The position numbers and the translations under genes are program-made. The notes beneath the pieces are model-generated. The model was not told the DNA's origin, made no database searches, and saw nothing but the letters and a program-made list of their open reading frames with translations. Positions 42,239-48,818 of a stretch of DNA of 48,818 nucleotides are shown in pieces. This DNA is from Lachnospiraceae bacterium (GTDB lineage Bacteria; Bacillota; Clostridia; Lachnospirales; Lachnospiraceae). The DNA is taken from positions 1 through 48,818 of the forward strand of contig JAJQHZ010000035.1 of NCBI GenBank assembly GCA_021199475.1, given 5' to 3'. The first letter of the stretch is position 1. Every line of letters begins with the position of its first letter.

Positions 42239-42814
42239 ATGAGCAGACAGACCTGGAAACCCGGCAATATGCTTTATCCGCTGCCCGCCGTGATGGTGAG
42301 CTGTGCGCGCCCGGATGAGCGCCCGAATATCATAACGGTCGCGTGGGCCGGTACCATCTGTTCGAACCCGGCGATGCTTTCTATTTCTGTAAAGCCGGAG
42401 CGGTATTCCTACGATATCATCCGCAGCACGGGTGAATTTGTAGTCAATCTTACCACGAAAAAACTGGCCCGGGCGACAGACTACTGCGGTGTCCGGTCCG
42501 GCCGCGATGTGGACAAATTCCGGGAAATGCATCTGACCGCTATCCCCGCATCGTTTGTGTCCGCTCCGCTGATTGAGGAAAGCCCGGTGAATATTGAGTG
42601 CCGGGTTAAACAGATATTGGAGCTTGGGTCGCATCACATGTTTGTGTCGGAAGTACTGGGAGTGGATGTCGATGACCGCTATCTGGATGAAAAAGGAAAG
42701 CTTCACCTGAATGACTCGAAGCTTATGGTCTATTCCCATGGCTCTTATTTTTCCCTTGGAGAGCCCCTCGGAAGCTTCGGCTTCAGCGTCCGGAAGAAAC
42801 CGGCCGGCCGGTAA
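42239..42814 (+). CDS. Flavin reductase-like, FMN-binding split barrel protein
   Basis: 191 residues with the flavin-reductase/flavoredoxin fold: NMLYPLPAVMVSCARPDERPNIITVAWAGTICSNPAMLSISVKP binds FMN, then TGEFVVNLTTKKLARATDYCGVRSGRDVDKF. Members reduce flavin with NAD(P)H or act in electron transfer. ATG after GAGAGGGGACATGCA is preferred; a start seven codons earlier exists. It stands between ppaC and murA with no clear operon partner; the physiological substrate is unknown. Confidence 0.88.
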   Translation: MSRQTWKPGNMLYPLPAVMVSCARPDERPNIITVAWAGTICSNPAMLSISVKPERYSYDIIRSTGEFVVNLTTKKLARATDYCGVRSGRDVDKFREMHLTAIPASFVSAPLIEESPVNIECRVKQILELGSHHMFVSEVLGVDVDDRYLDEKGKLHLNDSKLMVYSHGSYFSLGEPLGSFGFSVRKKPAGR

Positions 42815-42875
42815 TTTTCTTTCGAATGTATGTTTGGTTCATTATGACGAAATCGTTTTAAATTGTGAATTTTTG

Positions 42876-42903
42876 TTTACAATTCAATGAAATGTGGTAT
42901 ACT
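42876..42903 (+). promoter_or_regulatory. Probable promoter upstream of murA
   Basis: TTTACA, 16-base spacer, TATACT. The predicted start lies about 340 bases before murA. Confidence 0.65.
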
Positions 42904-42909
42904 GGTTCT

Positions 42910-43251
42910 TGTGCATTAAAAAGCAGGAATAAAAGTTTACAGTGTTTACCGGCGTTCTGTACGGTTTCCGGGAGGGGAGAACCTGGATTTTCACTATGCC
43001 GGTCTGGTTTTACTGTAGACGATGCGGGTTACCGGTATATGTCCGTATTGGCGAAATGATTTTTCATTGCGTGGCTTGTACGCTGTGTCCGTATTCGCGA
43101 AGTGGATATGGATCTTCCAGGAAGAAATCTGGCGGTAAGCCCGAACTGTATCTGTGTCTGGTCAGGCTGTGGCCGATCCGCGGGGTTCAGCGGTCGGGGC
43201 GGCAGGGCGTAATGCGCCGGGGAGAGTATGGATAAATAGCAGAGGTGTTCT
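42910..43251 (+). repeat. Long murA leader with dispersed repeats
   Basis: About 340 bases. It holds ATGTCCGTATTGGCGAAATG (43038-43057) and TGTCCGTATTCGCGAAGTGGATATGGA (43086-43112), close relatives of the repeat at 48742-48768. A 97-codon frame crosses it, Cys-rich and without family similarity, probably spurious. The end has a weak ribosome site (AGAGGTGTTCT) for murA. Confidence 0.5.
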
Positions 43252-44544
43252 ATGGAACAGTATATTATCAGAGGAGGTATTCCACTGGTAGGTGAGGTGG
43301 AAATCTCCGGAGCGAAAAACGCGGCGCTCGGTATTCTTGCTGCGGCGATTATGACGGACGATACCGTGCTGATTGACAATCTGCCGGACGTCAGGGATAT
43401 CAATGTTCTTCTGGAAGCAATGGAGAGCATTGGCGTGCATGTGGACCGGATCACCCGCCATGCAGTCATGATGAACAGCAAGGATATTGGTGATGTCAGC
43501 GTTGATTATGAATATATTAAGAAAATCCGTGCGTCCTATTATCTGATTGGGGCGCTGCTTGGCAAATATAAAAAAGCGGAGGTGCCGCTTCCGGGCGGAT
43601 GCAACATCGGCAGCAGGCCAATCGACCTTCATATCAAAGGCTTTAAGGCTCTGGGTGCGAAGGTGACGATTCGGAACGGTTTCATTATCGCGAACGCGGA
43701 GCATCTGCATGGAAGCCATATTTATCTGGACACGGTTTCCGTCGGTGCAACCATCAATATTATGATGGCGGCTTCTCTGGCGGAAGGCTATACGATTATT
43801 GAAAACTGTGCGCGTGAGCCTCATGTGGTGGATGTGGCGAATTTCCTGAACAGTATGGGCGCGAATATCCGCGGCGCGGGCACAGACGTCATCCGTATCC
43901 GCGGGGTGGAGAGCCTTCACCGGACAGAGTATTCCATCATTCCGGACCAGATAGAGGCCGGTACCTTTATGTTTGCGGCTGCGGCGACCAAGGGCGATGT
44001 GATGGTGAAGAATGTGATCCCGAAGCATCTGGAGGCGACGACGGCGAAGCTTCTGGAGATTGACTGTGAGGTGGAGGAGTTTGACAATGCGGTTCGTGTT
44101 GTGGCTTCCAAACGCCCAAGCAGCACCAATGTCAAGACGCTCCCGTATCCGGGGTACCCGACGGATATGCAGCCTCAGATCAGCGTGACTCTTGCGATGG
44201 CGCGCGGCACCAGCATTGTGACCGAGAGCATTTTTGAGAATCGTTTTAAATATATGGATGAATTGACCCGTATGGGCGCCGATGTGCGCGTGGAAGGCAA
44301 TACGGCAATCATCACGGGGGTGGACACTCTGACCGGAGCGCGTGTCTCGGCGCCGGATCTTAGGGCAGGCGCGGCGCTTGTCATCGCCGGACTGGCGGCA
44401 GAGGGCATCACGACGATCGATGATATTATGTATATCCAGCGCGGATATGAACGGTTTGATGAGAAGCTTCGGAGCCTCGGGGCCGAGATTGAAAAGGTCA
44501 ACAGTGAGAAGGAAGCGATGAAGTTCCGCCTGCGGACGGGCTGA
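43252..44544 (+). CDS. murA: UDP-N-acetylglucosamine 1-carboxyvinyltransferase
   Basis: First committed step of peptidoglycan synthesis: transfers enolpyruvate from PEP to UDP-GlcNAc. 430 residues. SGAKNAAL holds the Lys-Asn pair near 23; the active-site Cys near 117 is in PLPGGCNIGSRPIDLH, so fosfomycin would be expected to react. PDQIEAGTFMFAAAATKGDV and PGYPTDMQPQ are conserved. Firmicutes often carry two copies (MurA and MurZ); this one cannot be assigned to a type by eye. A terminator follows within 40 bases. Confidence 0.95.
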   Translation: MEQYIIRGGIPLVGEVEISGAKNAALGILAAAIMTDDTVLIDNLPDVRDINVLLEAMESIGVHVDRITRHAVMMNSKDIGDVSVDYEYIKKIRASYYLIGALLGKYKKAEVPLPGGCNIGSRPIDLHIKGFKALGAKVTIRNGFIIANAEHLHGSHIYLDTVSVGATINIMMAASLAEGYTIIENCAREPHVVDVANFLNSMGANIRGAGTDVIRIRGVESLHRTEYSIIPDQIEAGTFMFAAAATKGDVMVKNVIPKHLEATTAKLLEIDCEVEEFDNAVRVVASKRPSSTNVKTLPYPGYPTDMQPQISVTLAMARGTSIVTESIFENRFKYMDELTRMGADVRVEGNTAIITGVDTLTGARVSAPDLRAGAALVIAGLAAEGITTIDDIMYIQRGYERFDEKLRSLGAEIEKVNSEKEAMKFRLRTG

Positions 44545-44580
44545 TACACTGATGTGCATGGATTGAATCAATGGAATCAG

Positions 44581-44613
44581 AGAACATCTGTTAAGAGCAG
44601 GTGTTCTTTTTTT
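44581..44613 (+). terminator. Intrinsic terminator of murA
   Basis: Stem AGAACATCTG at 44581-44590 with CAGGTGTTCT at 44598-44607 (one G-T pair), a seven-base loop and a T run to 44613. Confidence 0.88.
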
Positions 44614-44780
44614 GCGCGAAGCGTAGGATGCCCTGAAGATTGGGAGCATAATCCGGCGAGGGAATATCCCGTGCGAAGAGTAGGAGGCCCACACCCCGCA
44701 ATCAGAGATCGGGGATATAACCCGGCGAGGGAATATCCCATGCGAAGCGTGGGATGCCTCCCGGCGAGGGAGAAACGTGT
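44614..44780 (+). repeat. Cluster of dispersed palindromic repeats
   Basis: Three related modules: GCGCGAAGCGTAGGATGCC (44614-44632), AATATCCCGTGCGAAGAGTAGG (from about 44662) and AATATCCCATGCGAAGCGTGGG (from about 44732), each near CCGGCGAGGGA. Fragments are near-identical to the lon leader repeat (ATCCCGTGCGAAGCGCGGGAT). They separate murA from the candidate RNA gene. Nothing coding is seen. Confidence 0.65.
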
Positions 44781-44861
44781 GTTGTCGGTGTACAGCGGCC
44801 GTGCGGCGGGCATGAGATGCAAGATGCATGAATTGTCTGGAAAATATATACTTTTCGTAAA

Positions 44862-44957
44862 AATAAGACAAAAATAAAGAAGAAAAACAATTCGAATAAA
44901 AATAATTAAATAAATTTTCAAAAAAGTGTTGACAAATCAAAAAAGCTGTGATATAGT
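44862..44957 (+). promoter_or_regulatory. Strong sigma-A promoter with A/T-rich upstream element
   Basis: TTGACA at 44929-44934, a 17-base spacer, TATAGT at 44952-44957, one base from consensus. About 65 bases immediately upstream are almost entirely A and T in short tracts, like the UP element of stable-RNA promoters. No ribosome site or gene follows. This is among the strongest promoters in the window. Confidence 0.88.
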
Positions 44958-45670
44958 ACAACCATCAACAAAACACATTGTTGTTCCTATAGATCAAAAC
45001 CCTATAGACGATGACATGGCAAAGGAGAGGAGGTCGATTCCAGTGGACACAGTCTCACATATATTAGCAGAACACAGATGTGGCGGGATGCATGTTTCCT
45101 GTGAAAAAGACCTCAGTCAGAACTGATTCAAGAGCTATCGTAAGAGAACGATGAATGGAGAGAAAAAAGAATCGGCTGGCTGAGCACATGAATCCCATGA
45201 AGAAAAAGCGAACTCGCAGGTTCGCCAATCGTATACAACCGTATACAAAGAGAAAAATAAATAGACGAATGTGAAAGTAGAATGCGGGAAATGCAGAAAT
45301 GCAGAAATGAAATAGAGTGCATAGATAAGGGCAGAAGTAAAACGTAAAAAAATGTGGAGTGGAAAGTGGCCTGTGCTGCCAAGGTTCAGTATAAGTCATT
45401 CATAGATAATCCGGAGGAACGGATTTGATTCACAAAAGAGATTCAGACGAGAAATGAGTCCACGTTTTAGAAAAATCTGCACAGCACAAAGGACAGGTTT
45501 TGATAGAAACCGACAGGTATTCGTATACCACTTAAAGAAGTGATGATGATACGAAAAAAACCGCATTCGTAATGGGAGAGAATCTGCAGGAAATCTGTAA
45601 AAAGATTTTGCAGGAAGATTCTATAAGAAGATAAAATGTTTCATAATGAAACAACATAAGAGAAAGCACC

Positions 45671-45744
45671 ATTCAGAGGAAAAAGAATGAAGCGGTGCAG
45701 TAAGATATCACATTCGCAGTGAGATTCAGAGAAAAAAGAATGAA
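45671..45744 (+). repeat. Internal direct repeat of the candidate RNA
   Basis: A 21-base purine-rich word starting ATTCAGAGGAAAAAGAATG at 45671-45691 recurs at 45724-45744 with one difference. A short tandem, ATGCAGAA twice, also lies at 45291-45306. Confidence 0.75.
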
Positions 45745-45890
45745 TTCACAAATCAAAAACAGCCACATGATTTATAAAAGAAGTCATTCGTGTAAAGAAA
45801 CGATCGATTGATTTTATAAATAAACAGGAAGAACTCTCTCCATAGATAAATAATATATAATAAAAAGAAATGAATTTAATTTCTAAATAG

Positions 45891-45920
45891 AAAAAGGAGG
45901 ACTGGAACGTCCTCCTTTTT
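45891..45920. terminator. Strong bidirectional terminator
   Basis: Eleven perfect pairs, AAAAAGGAGGA at 45891-45901 with 45910-45920, one further C-G pair and a six-base loop. The T run at the end serves the plus-strand RNA; the A run serves the convergent gene, whose stop codon begins ten bases on. Confidence 0.92.
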
Positions 45921-45929
45921 GCAGCGCTT

Positions 45930-48686
45930 TCAGTGCTTTTTGACCATGGACATCTCGTGTTCCAGCATGATCGGGTAGATCCTCTCACAGTTGTTGTTGT
46001 CGGAGAAAGCGAAAAAGTCATCCGCGCGCCGACGGTACTCGTCGGGCATCCGGCAGTCGTTTTTCATATACTCGCAGAGCACGTCGATCAGCTCGTCGTT
46101 TGTATGGCAGATTTCTCCGAATCCCATTGTATCGTAAAAGAAGGTGCCTTCCTCATAGTGCTGCGGGATGTCATGATGGTGAAGATAAACGACCGGCTTC
46201 CGCATATAGGCAAAGTCAAACTGTACGCCGGAAAAATCGGTTACCATCAGAGCGGCTTCGCAGAACAGCTTTTCGTAGCTCATATCGCCGATCGACGGGA
46301 TAATCTCGACCCGGTCATTTCTGGTAAAGTCTTTCACCTGCGGACTGATGAGCGGGTGCAGCACATATTGGATGCGGTATCCGTATCGGGACGCGGCATC
46401 GAGAAGCCTTGGGTCATTGATCAGGCCGTTGTAAACACGGTAGTAGCTGGTTGATTTAAAGTGCGGGTTATATTTGCGCGCATTCGACTCTCCATGCTCA
46501 GCGGGTAGTACGGAATTCATACGCCAGGTCGGAGAGAGAAGCAGGATTTTCTGCGCGCGGCTTTTCAACCCGTCATAGCGCGGGACGCCAGTCAGCTTCA
46601 GCGCATCATAGCCGACGTAATCGTAGGCCGGCTTTGAAAGATTTTCAATCTCATATTTTGAGGCACAGAAATAGAGCTTTGTATTGTCTCTCAGGCGCTG
46701 CTGCGCAATCGCTATTTTCTGAACCGACATTCCGTGCTGTACACAGGCGGTATCAAAATGAATTCCGCCGCGGATCGCACGCGAAGTATCGGCGCTGTAG
46801 CTGTTAAACGCAAAAACCGTCGAATTGGAAGCAATCACCATGTCCGCGTTGAGAAAAATCAGGCGGTGGCGGATGCTTCCGCGCCGCAGCGGATGGTAGC
46901 CCTCTTTTTGCAGGCGGGCATAATCTGCGGAGGACGAATCAAGGAGGTAGTATTTTCGTATTCCGTCCTTCTGTGCGGCGGCGTATTTGTAGATATATTC
47001 CGAAGAATCGCCGCCCTTATAGATTTTGTCCATAAACAGCCAGATGCGCTGTCTGGAAAACCACGGCTGCAGGAGGAAATTGACGATTTTCAGAGGAAGA
47101 TATTTGCGGCCGATTTTCTTTTTGACCATCTCTGCCCAGAGGGCAGTCTCTTCCCGGAGTACGCGGGACCTGGAGGAGGGGCAGATATGAATCCGTCTGC
47201 CATCCTGCAGGGCCAGATAGTTTCCGAAACGCCAGTAGCCATGGTCCAGATTGTCTGCAAAGCGGCTGAAGCTGGACATAAAAGCCAGATCCATCGTATA
47301 TTCCGGGAGCGCCGTATTATTTGAGCCGGATGCCTCGGGCACATTCCTGCCTCCATTGCCTGTTTCGGAGCCGGATGTCTTCACTGCCTGTCCGGATAAA
47401 CCGGCAGGAACGGCTCCCTGGCCGACTTTTCGAATCTGGAAGCAGAGGATCCGTTCGGCAGATGAAGAACGGTTCGATGGATCACGATTGTCATCGATGG
47501 GAATCGAAATATGAAACGTTTTTGCACGGAAAAAGGAGGTTCCGAAATATTTTGTCAGCGAATATCGGTGGTTGTAGACCGGATGATAGCAGGCGGAATC
47601 GAACCGGGCAAAGATCTCGATGCTGCCCTCCGGAAAAAAATCCTCATAGGAACCGTCGATTTCCAGACATCCGTTTCGATAATCAATCTGGCGAATATGG
47701 ATCTGCACATCGTCCAGAGTGGCAAACACAATCCCGTCGCAGGTGAGCGCAATGGTATTGTCGGTATATTCCGGCTGCGGATACCACGACCAGTCCTTCC
47801 GTTTCATGCGCAGCAGAAGCAGCTGCAGGGACGGCGGAGCATAGGACGTCTGTACACTGCGGTCAAGAATGGCTTCGATGCTGACGTACTGGAGCACCTC
47901 CGAGAGAAGCTCCGTGTAGGAAACGACCGCTTCAGGCTCGATCACATGCCGGTTGCGGTTGTCAACGTTTGCCTGAAAACGGGAGGAAATCATATACAGT
48001 GCCAGATGCTGAAGCATGAGCGGAACCTGACCCTGCTCTTTTTTCGCCCTCGAAAGGACAGGAAGCAGGAAGTCTTCCATTGACGTATAGTACCACTCTC
48101 TGGTGAGCGGGCGGACATCATACTGAGGGGTGGCCTCACAGGGAAGAACGTAGTCGATTTCGCAGGAACCCGCATAGGTAAAGCGCGGGTTGCGGGCAAG
48201 AAGAGACAGTAAAATCATTTTTTCCCGCTCAAAGGATTCCGGTGTTTCCTGTACCGCCTGTACAAGCGGCTGTGTCTGAAAAAGGAGCCCATGAAGGACG
48301 GCAGGGAATATGACCGGATTCTTGCCGGCATCCAGCTGAAGGGTCTTTTTTTGCGGCAGCAGGGAAAAGGCTTCTACGAGCCGATGATAGTCCTGAAAGA
48401 TCTGAGACGGCATAATAAAAACGCTGTCCCGGGAATCGGCTGCTGCAAGAAGCTCCTGAAGAAGGGACTTTGAAAACCGGTCCCCAACATCGAGGAAAAT
48501 CGTATATGTGCCTCTGGCCTCTGAAATCCTTGCCAGCGTCTGTGCACGCGGATTATACGGGTCCGATTCGGAAACCGGAATGACCTGAATGCGGTCAGAG
48601 CTGATGGACTGCGCAGGGAACTCCGGCACCGGGTCGTCAGACTCATGCAGTGCGTAGAATATAGTGACATCATACGGATGATTCAT
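45930..48686 (-). CDS. CDP-glycerol glycerophosphotransferase-like protein (TagF family)
   Basis: 918 residues, probably a membrane-associated polymerase of glycerol-phosphate-containing wall or surface polymers. The C-terminal half (about 530-915) matches the family: ACVQHGMSVQKIAIAQQRLRDN, LLLSPTWRMN, YVLHPLISPQVKDF and VTDFSGVQFDFAYMRKPVVYL. The N-terminal 250 residues look like a reduced GT-A glycosyltransferase (ARISEARGTYTIFLDVGDRFS in place of the usual DxD region), maybe non-catalytic. A Gly/Ser-rich insert (about 455-490) lies before the catalytic part. The chosen ATG has AAAGGA about ten bases upstream; an in-frame start 32 codons earlier runs through repeat DNA. The exact donor is unknown. 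Confidence 0.85.
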   Translation of the reverse strand: MNHPYDVTIFYALHESDDPVPEFPAQSISSDRIQVIPVSESDPYNPRAQTLARISEARGTYTIFLDVGDRFSKSLLQELLAAADSRDSVFIMPSQIFQDYHRLVEAFSLLPQKKTLQLDAGKNPVIFPAVLHGLLFQTQPLVQAVQETPESFEREKMILLSLLARNPRFTYAGSCEIDYVLPCEATPQYDVRPLTREWYYTSMEDFLLPVLSRAKKEQGQVPLMLQHLALYMISSRFQANVDNRNRHVIEPEAVVSYTELLSEVLQYVSIEAILDRSVQTSYAPPSLQLLLLRMKRKDWSWYPQPEYTDNTIALTCDGIVFATLDDVQIHIRQIDYRNGCLEIDGSYEDFFPEGSIEIFARFDSACYHPVYNHRYSLTKYFGTSFFRAKTFHISIPIDDNRDPSNRSSSAERILCFQIRKVGQGAVPAGLSGQAVKTSGSETGNGGRNVPEASGSNNTALPEYTMDLAFMSSFSRFADNLDHGYWRFGNYLALQDGRRIHICPSSRSRVLREETALWAEMVKKKIGRKYLPLKIVNFLLQPWFSRQRIWLFMDKIYKGGDSSEYIYKYAAAQKDGIRKYYLLDSSSADYARLQKEGYHPLRRGSIRHRLIFLNADMVIASNSTVFAFNSYSADTSRAIRGGIHFDTACVQHGMSVQKIAIAQQRLRDNTKLYFCASKYEIENLSKPAYDYVGYDALKLTGVPRYDGLKSRAQKILLLSPTWRMNSVLPAEHGESNARKYNPHFKSTSYYRVYNGLINDPRLLDAASRYGYRIQYVLHPLISPQVKDFTRNDRVEIIPSIGDMSYEKLFCEAALMVTDFSGVQFDFAYMRKPVVYLHHHDIPQHYEEGTFFYDTMGFGEICHTNDELIDVLCEYMKNDCRMPDEYRRRADDFFAFSDNNNCERIYPIMLEHEMSMVKKH

Positions 48687-48720
48687 ACAACAGGAATCCT
48701 TTCTTTCAATAGATATAAAG

Positions 48721-48818
48721 ATTGCGCGGCTTCCATTACAGGTCCGTATTCGCGAAGCGGATATGGACGAAGGCCGCGCCAAATCGCGAAGCGATTTTTA
48801 AATTGCGCGGCTTCCATT
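48721..48818. repeat. Repeat element with flanking 17-base direct repeats
   Basis: ATTGCGCGGCTTCCATT at 48721-48737 recurs exactly at 48802-48818. Between them are hairpins with CGAAG loops: 48742-48768 (11 pairs with two G-T) and AAATCGCGAAGCGATTT at 48781-48797. The element continues to the window edge. It lies upstream of the minus-strand transferase gene and belongs to the GCGAAGC-type family. Confidence 0.75.

Larger units (their letters stand above)
44964..45920 (+). ncRNA. Candidate large structured noncoding RNA, about 955 nt
   Basis: The span from promoter to terminator has no plausible gene on either strand, yet is full of exact short hairpins. Arms are at 45113-45117/45122-45126, 45137-45141/45148-45152, 45208-45213/45220-45225, 45231-45236/45241-45246, 45408-45413/45420-45425, 45496-45500/45507-45511, 45516-45520/45525-45529, 45579-45585/45616-45622 with an inner 45591-45596/45603-45608, 45637-45643/45647-45653 and 45666-45670/45694-45698. 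Possible longer-range pairs are 45030-45035 with 45109-45114 and 45073-45077 with 45099-45103. The strand is A-rich (31 of 60 in 45241-45300). Size and style recall ornate large bacterial RNAs such as GOLLD, ROOL or OLE, but I cannot assign it to any of them. No tRNA is adjacent. Ends are inferred from the promoter and terminator. Confidence 0.72.

Noticed and set aside
40723-42267. 514-codon minus-strand frame opposite ppaC
   Set aside because: Antisense shadow of the pyrophosphatase and its tandem repeat; no motif.
42942-43235. Cys-rich 97-codon frame before murA
   Set aside because: It runs through dispersed repeats, starts without a ribosome site and matches no family.
43162-44961. 599-codon minus-strand frame opposite murA
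   Set aside because: Antisense shadow of murA extending through repeats; no domain or ribosome site.
45030-45050. tRNA T-arm-like word (GGTCGATTCC) in the candidate RNA
   Set aside because: No acceptor, D or anticodon arms nearby, so not a tRNA. A T-loop-like module within a larger RNA remains possible.
44926-45126. Plus-strand frame of 66 codons at the start of the candidate RNA, with an inner ATG of 36 codons
   Set aside because: The longer start overlaps the -35 box and would not be transcribed. The inner ATG has no ribosome site.
45064-45399. 111-codon minus-strand frame inside the candidate RNA, Phe/Leu/Ser-rich
   Set aside because: Its composition follows from reverse-complementing purine-rich DNA. 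No ribosome site and no family similarity.

Overview
The window reads as a chromosomal segment of a Firmicute, most likely a Lachnospiraceae-type member of the Clostridia. That assignment is inferred from AGGAGG-like ribosome sites, sigma-A promoters, a YesN/YesM-type two-component pair beside a sugar ABC transporter, an HrcA/CIRCE-controlled lon, an AsnA-type asparagine synthetase, a CBS/DRTGG family II pyrophosphatase, and moderate-to-high GC coding sequence separated by AT-rich promoters. I saw no rRNA, tRNA, CRISPR array, prophage or intact insertion sequence.

Layout. (1) 0.2-6.5 kb: response regulator, sensor kinase, sugar-binding protein and two permeases, with a terminator between binding protein and permeases. 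(2) 6.7-17.8 kb: a multi-branched GC-rich repeat, then a nine-gene cation/proton antiporter cluster in the order of the archaeal Mbh membrane module (E-F-G-DUF4040-[MbhE+MrpB]-C-D), continued by three more antiporter subunits where hydrogenase genes would be expected. The last subunit carries dispersed DNA repeats inserted in frame. (3) 17.8-26 kb: GH36 alpha-galactosidase, a convergent LacI-type sensor fused to a diguanylate cyclase, then tatD, rsmA and asnA. (4) 26-34.3 kb: a minus-strand ECF sigma/beta-propeller pair, lon behind a CIRCE operator, cobO, mscS and an Rpn-like remnant. (5) 34.8-44.6 kb: a TPR lipoprotein, the nucleoside-salvage operon deoD-deoB-cdd-pdp, ppaC, a flavin reductase and murA. 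(6) 44.6-45.9 kb: repeats, then a near-consensus promoter with an A/T-rich upstream element, about 0.95 kb of A-rich, hairpin-dense DNA without a credible gene, and a strong terminator. This is a candidate giant structured noncoding RNA. (7) 45.9-48.7 kb: a minus-strand CDP-glycerol glycerophosphotransferase-like protein, with repeats at the window edge.

The genes fit a saccharolytic anaerobe. The two-component system probably senses a sugar and drives its uptake. The antiporter complex would link sodium and proton gradients. The GH36 enzyme releases galactose, and the neighbouring sensor-cyclase may couple a sugar signal to c-di-GMP. The deo/cdd/pdp genes salvage nucleosides.

Two things stand out. 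One is the candidate large RNA at 44.96-45.92 kb. The other is a family of short palindromes with GCGAAGC-like loops scattered between genes and, unusually, inside one gene, where the same 25-base DNA core is translated in two different frames.
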